DNA of 64,000 bases, taken from positions 417,036 through 481,035 of the forward strand of contig OZ223195.1 of assembly GCA_965140355.1 (NCBI GenBank), in the 5' to 3' direction. Within the stretch, counting starts at the first letter, position 1, and each line of letters begins with the position of its first letter. Shown one piece after another: positions 61,550-64,000 of this stretch. The translations under genes and the position numbers were made by a program. The notes beneath the pieces are model-generated. The model did no database searches and was not told the DNA's origin. It was given only the letters and a program-made list of their open reading frames with translations. The DNA is from Acetobacterium sp965140355. Its GTDB lineage: Bacteria > Bacillota > Clostridia > Eubacteriales > Eubacteriaceae.

Positions 61550-63362
61550 CTTCTCTTTTTTCAACTAACTGATACCCTTCAAAAATACCACTGTTGTCCT
61601 TTTGTTCATATACAAGTGATAAATTTTCTTTTGATTTTGAAGTAAAATAGTTTTCAATCGCTTTTACAGAAGTAGCAGCCGCCAACCAAACATCATCACT
61701 TCTTCCTGGAAATGTAGGATTCCAACAACCGATACCATTTCTCGGAAGGTTGAAATCGCTAAATAATTTTTTTTCTTTTTCTATATAAGGGAAAATCAAA
61801 TCATAAAATCCAGTGAAGTCATATGAATTGCCGTTCATTAATGTCATATATAATCTTTTGGCACCTAAACCAACTGAAACAGAAACGAAAATATGCTTCT
61901 TTTTAAAATTAATATTTTGAAAAATATCTAATACATTATTTTCTCCGGTGCATTCTAAAATTATATCATATTTTTCTAAATCTGTATTTGTTTTTAAATT
62001 ACTATCATTTGAAAGTAATTTTTTTATTACATCGACATTCGCATGGGGATTTAAAGAATTAAGGTACTTACATAAAGACACCTCTTTTAATCCTCCAATG
62101 TCATTTAAATTTAAAGTATGCCGAGATAAATTGCCCACTGATAATAGATCATTATCCATAATAGTAAGGTTGCTTAGACCTGATCTAACAAGTATTTCTG
62201 CAATTGATGCTCCTATACAACCACCACCTACAAGTAATATTCTCTTTCTTAGTAACTGGTCATTCATTTTTCCACGCGTCGATATTTCTTGTTGATTCCA
62301 ATTTTCAGAATCTATCCAATCTATTTTATTACTTCTATTAAATACTTCAAATTTATCACGTCGCCACCAACCTAAATTGTTATTTCTAAATCCATTAGCT
62401 GTTTTTTTACCATGTGAAACAACCGGTAAATATAAAGCATTCCAAAAAATAATTTCTGGTTCTCCACCAAAATATTTTGGAATCGGAAAGCCAAGTAAAA
62501 ACAAATGCCTTTTTCCATCCCTAATTTTAGAAACAACTTTTTCCAAAACACCTACAATATCAACATTTTGGTTATTACAAGCATCTATTAAGTCACCGAA
62601 TGTTTCTGGTGCTTGCCACTCGTTAATTACAGGAGGTTGATTCAAAAGTACCCATGGAGCTTTGATTAAATTAGTTAAATGTGCTGCTTCAAGCTGCTTT
62701 CCCCATTTTGTATAGTGTACATTAGTTCCAACTAATGATTTAAATATTTTCACGTAATATGTAAATGGGTTGCTTTTATAAACATCAAGTTCAGCAATTC
62801 CATATTTACATTCGGTACTTTCCCATTGCATAAATGTAACAACATCTTCTGAAAAAGCAAATTGCTTATCTAATGTATTTCGTAAAGTAAACTCAGGTAA
62901 TTCAAATGGCTCATTATCTGAAATCAATTGCCCTTTTGCAGCCAATTCAAGCCAAGATACTGAACGCTTTACATGATAAAGCAAGCGATCATCAATACCA
63001 TGTGGTTCAGATTGAAAATTATTTAAAGTATTTTTTTCAAGGCATAACGCACCCGATCGCCATAAACCATTTTTCACGATTTTTGAGTTATTTGATTGAT
63101 GATTTAAAGTAACTTTAATCCCATTCTCAACATCAGGATACACTTTTAATTTTCCTTTTGGATATTCAGAACTAACAACTAAATACCATTGAGAATCTCT
63201 TAAAATATATGATATTTCTGATTTAACTGAGATATTTATGCGTAAGTACCATACTTGCATAGTTTCATCAAATTGCCAGTCTGTTAATATTTTAACCTGC
63301 GACAATGAGTCTAGAGGCCTACGAGCTTGGTTTAATTTGTTAAGGATTAAGTTTTCTTCCAT
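61542..63362 (-). CDS. cap2: CBASS Cap2, fused E2-E1 ubiquitin-like transferase
   Basis: A 606-residue protein in type II CBASS layout. Residues 1-150 are a ubiquitin E2-like domain with the catalytic Cys107 in WRSGALCLEK; a linker follows; residues about 365-606 are a ThiF/E1 adenylation domain with the ATP motif LLVGGGCIGASIAEI (near 377) and the E1 cysteine Cys546 in GIGCWNPT. The cysteine spacing is nearly that of Enterobacter cloacae Cap2 as reported in the literature. It couples the C-terminus of the CD-NTase to a target and primes it for signal synthesis. Its ATG follows the CD-NTase stop with no gap. Confidence 0.93.
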   Translation of the reverse strand: MEENLILNKLNQARRPLDSLSQVKILTDWQFDETMQVWYLRINISVKSEISYILRDSQWYLVVSSEYPKGKLKVYPDVENGIKVTLNHQSNNSKIVKNGLWRSGALCLEKNTLNNFQSEPHGIDDRLLYHVKRSVSWLELAAKGQLISDNEPFELPEFTLRNTLDKQFAFSEDVVTFMQWESTECKYGIAELDVYKSNPFTYYVKIFKSLVGTNVHYTKWGKQLEAAHLTNLIKAPWVLLNQPPVINEWQAPETFGDLIDACNNQNVDIVGVLEKVVSKIRDGKRHLFLLGFPIPKYFGGEPEIIFWNALYLPVVSHGKKTANGFRNNNLGWWRRDKFEVFNRSNKIDWIDSENWNQQEISTRGKMNDQLLRKRILLVGGGCIGASIAEILVRSGLSNLTIMDNDLLSVGNLSRHTLNLNDIGGLKEVSLCKYLNSLNPHANVDVIKKLLSNDSNLKTNTDLEKYDIILECTGENNVLDIFQNINFKKKHIFVSVSVGLGAKRLYMTLMNGNSYDFTGFYDLIFPYIEKEKKLFSDFNLPRNGIGCWNPTFPGRSDDVWLAAATSVKAIENYFTSKSKENLSLVYEQKDNSGIFEGYQLVEKREDG

Positions 63363-64000
63363 CTAAGCAAATCTTCCTTCAGGAATAGATGTTGATTTTT
63401 CTACACGGTTCGTAAAACCTCCTGAAGAACCCGAATTTGATGACTTTGGTGCGGGTGGGAATTCATTCCCGAAAAGTTCCCTCCATTTACAAACGCTATC
63501 ATAAAAATCGTCACAATCAAAAGCTTCACGAGCTATTATGGCTGCAGAACAAACTGTATCATAAAAATCGGAATACTCATCGACTGATATTCGACCAAAA
63601 ACATCGTGTTCTGGAACTCCTCTGTCGCCTAAAAAAGGTTTCTCTTGATAATTAGAAACAATATTTTCTAATGTTAAAACGACACCTTCAGCAATACTAT
63701 TTATGCCATTTGGACAACAATTACCAATAAAATGTTCTAACGGATAACTCTTGGGATGCTTTGTCTCTGGATATTGTGTTTTACGCCACCACTTTATTGC
63801 TTTAACAACATTTACATAATGAGTGTTGCAATTTTTGTTTTTCTCAACTGTCCAGTATATTTGTTCCAAAGGGTGTGTCTTGTCCCATTTTTCTGCTTCG
63901 CGATCTGGAATGAGAAGCGGTTCAGATTTCCATTCAGATTGAGTATCTGATTTACAAAATATATTGTATTTACTTTCCAACAAAATAGATTTTGTGAGAA
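63363..64000 (-). CDS. CBASS CD-NTase (cGAS/DncV-like nucleotidyltransferase), C-terminal part
   Basis: About 211 residues, open to the right edge, so the polymerase active site (GS...DxD) is outside the window. The visible part is the helical C-terminal domain of SMODS-type CD-NTases: LLIPDREAEKWDKTHPLEQ, YVNVVKAIKWWRKTQ, PKSYPLEHFIGNCCPN, IAEGVVLTLENIVSNY and FYDSVCKWRELFG. The last 30 residues are a flexible Ser/Gly-rich tail ending EGRFA, suited to C-terminal conjugation by Cap2. On infection the enzyme makes a cyclic nucleotide for an effector gene that must lie beyond 64000. The clade and product cannot be told from this part. Confidence 0.88.
   Translation of the reverse strand, partial: LTKSILLESKYNIFCKSDTQSEWKSEPLLIPDREAEKWDKTHPLEQIYWTVEKNKNCNTHYVNVVKAIKWWRKTQYPETKHPKSYPLEHFIGNCCPNGINSIAEGVVLTLENIVSNYQEKPFLGDRGVPEHDVFGRISVDEYSDFYDTVCSAAIIAREAFDCDDFYDSVCKWRELFGNEFPPAPKSSNSGSSGGFTNRVEKSTSIPEGRFA

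Noticed and set aside
1..64000. tRNA, rRNA or CRISPR arrays
   Set aside because: No cloverleaf, rRNA-like segment or regularly spaced 24-40 bp repeat was seen by eye; a covariance-model scan was not possible here.

Overview
The window looks like a chromosome segment of a low-to-medium-GC anaerobic Clostridia, most likely of the Eubacteriaceae/Acetobacterium type. This is inferred from a 4-hydroxybutyrate dehydrogenase plus GABA aminotransferase pair, a two-FeoA ferrous iron operon, a Desulfovibrio-Mop-like aldehyde oxidoreductase, a cobalamin-riboswitch corrinoid transporter, ChW (clostridial hydrophobic W) repeats and AGGAGG ribosome binding sites throughout. No rRNA, tRNA or CRISPR array was seen.

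Layout. 0-5 kb: a class III aminotransferase cut by the window edge with an XRE-cupin regulator, then gabT and a 4-hydroxybutyrate dehydrogenase facing a PucR regulator; both aminotransferase leaders carry terminator-like hairpins. 5.3-8.2 kb: feoA-feoA-feoB with repeated GTTAG-N6-CTAAC operators. 8.3-14.3 kb: bL25/Ctc and a FtsX-type ABC exporter with a two-component system, separated by a 171-bp nested inverted repeat. 14.6-18.2 kb: a second two-component system driving a drug-type ABC-2 exporter through GTTTANA repeats in 11-bp phase. 16.8-25.6 kb: almost every gene is broken by single-base shifts (ABC-2 exporter, RelA/SpoT-domain protein, SnoaL-like protein, small unknown protein, giant surface protein, hsdM), which points to sequence error at least as much as to gene death. 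24.3-31.4 kb: type I restriction-modification genes in the unusual transcribed order half-hsdS, hsdR, hsdS, hsdM. 31.7-33.2 kb: an RNA-methylase-like gene and hicA/hicB relics.

33.2-48.6 kb is one metabolic block on the minus strand in two transcription units around a divergent LuxR-type regulator. It encodes an acetoin dehydrogenase complex (AcoA, AcoB, an E2 split into a free lipoyl protein and a free catalytic protein, and a distant E3), a short-chain dehydrogenase, a butanediol/sorbitol-type zinc dehydrogenase, a CoA transferase, a small membrane protein, then a metallo-beta-lactamase-fold hydrolase, an epoxide-hydrolase-like alpha/beta hydrolase, an iron alcohol dehydrogenase, and a molybdenum aldehyde oxidoreductase. 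Together these could turn a vicinal diol or acetoin into acetyl-CoA plus acetaldehyde and then dispose of the acetaldehyde as acetate or ethanol.

49.3-56.6 kb looks like a metal-homeostasis island: a DtxR-family repressor, a MATE exporter, two IrtAB/YbtPQ-like ABC half-transporters and an AraC regulator, with the same GTTAG-N6-CTAAC palindrome as the feo operon and flanked by a direct repeat. 57.0-60.8 kb is a cobalamin-riboswitch-controlled corrinoid ABC transporter with a nitrilase-superfamily enzyme. 61.0-64.0 kb is the 3' part of a type II CBASS anti-phage operon: a CD-NTase (cut by the edge), Cap2 (E2-E1 fusion) and Cap3 (JAB protease); the effector must lie outside the window.
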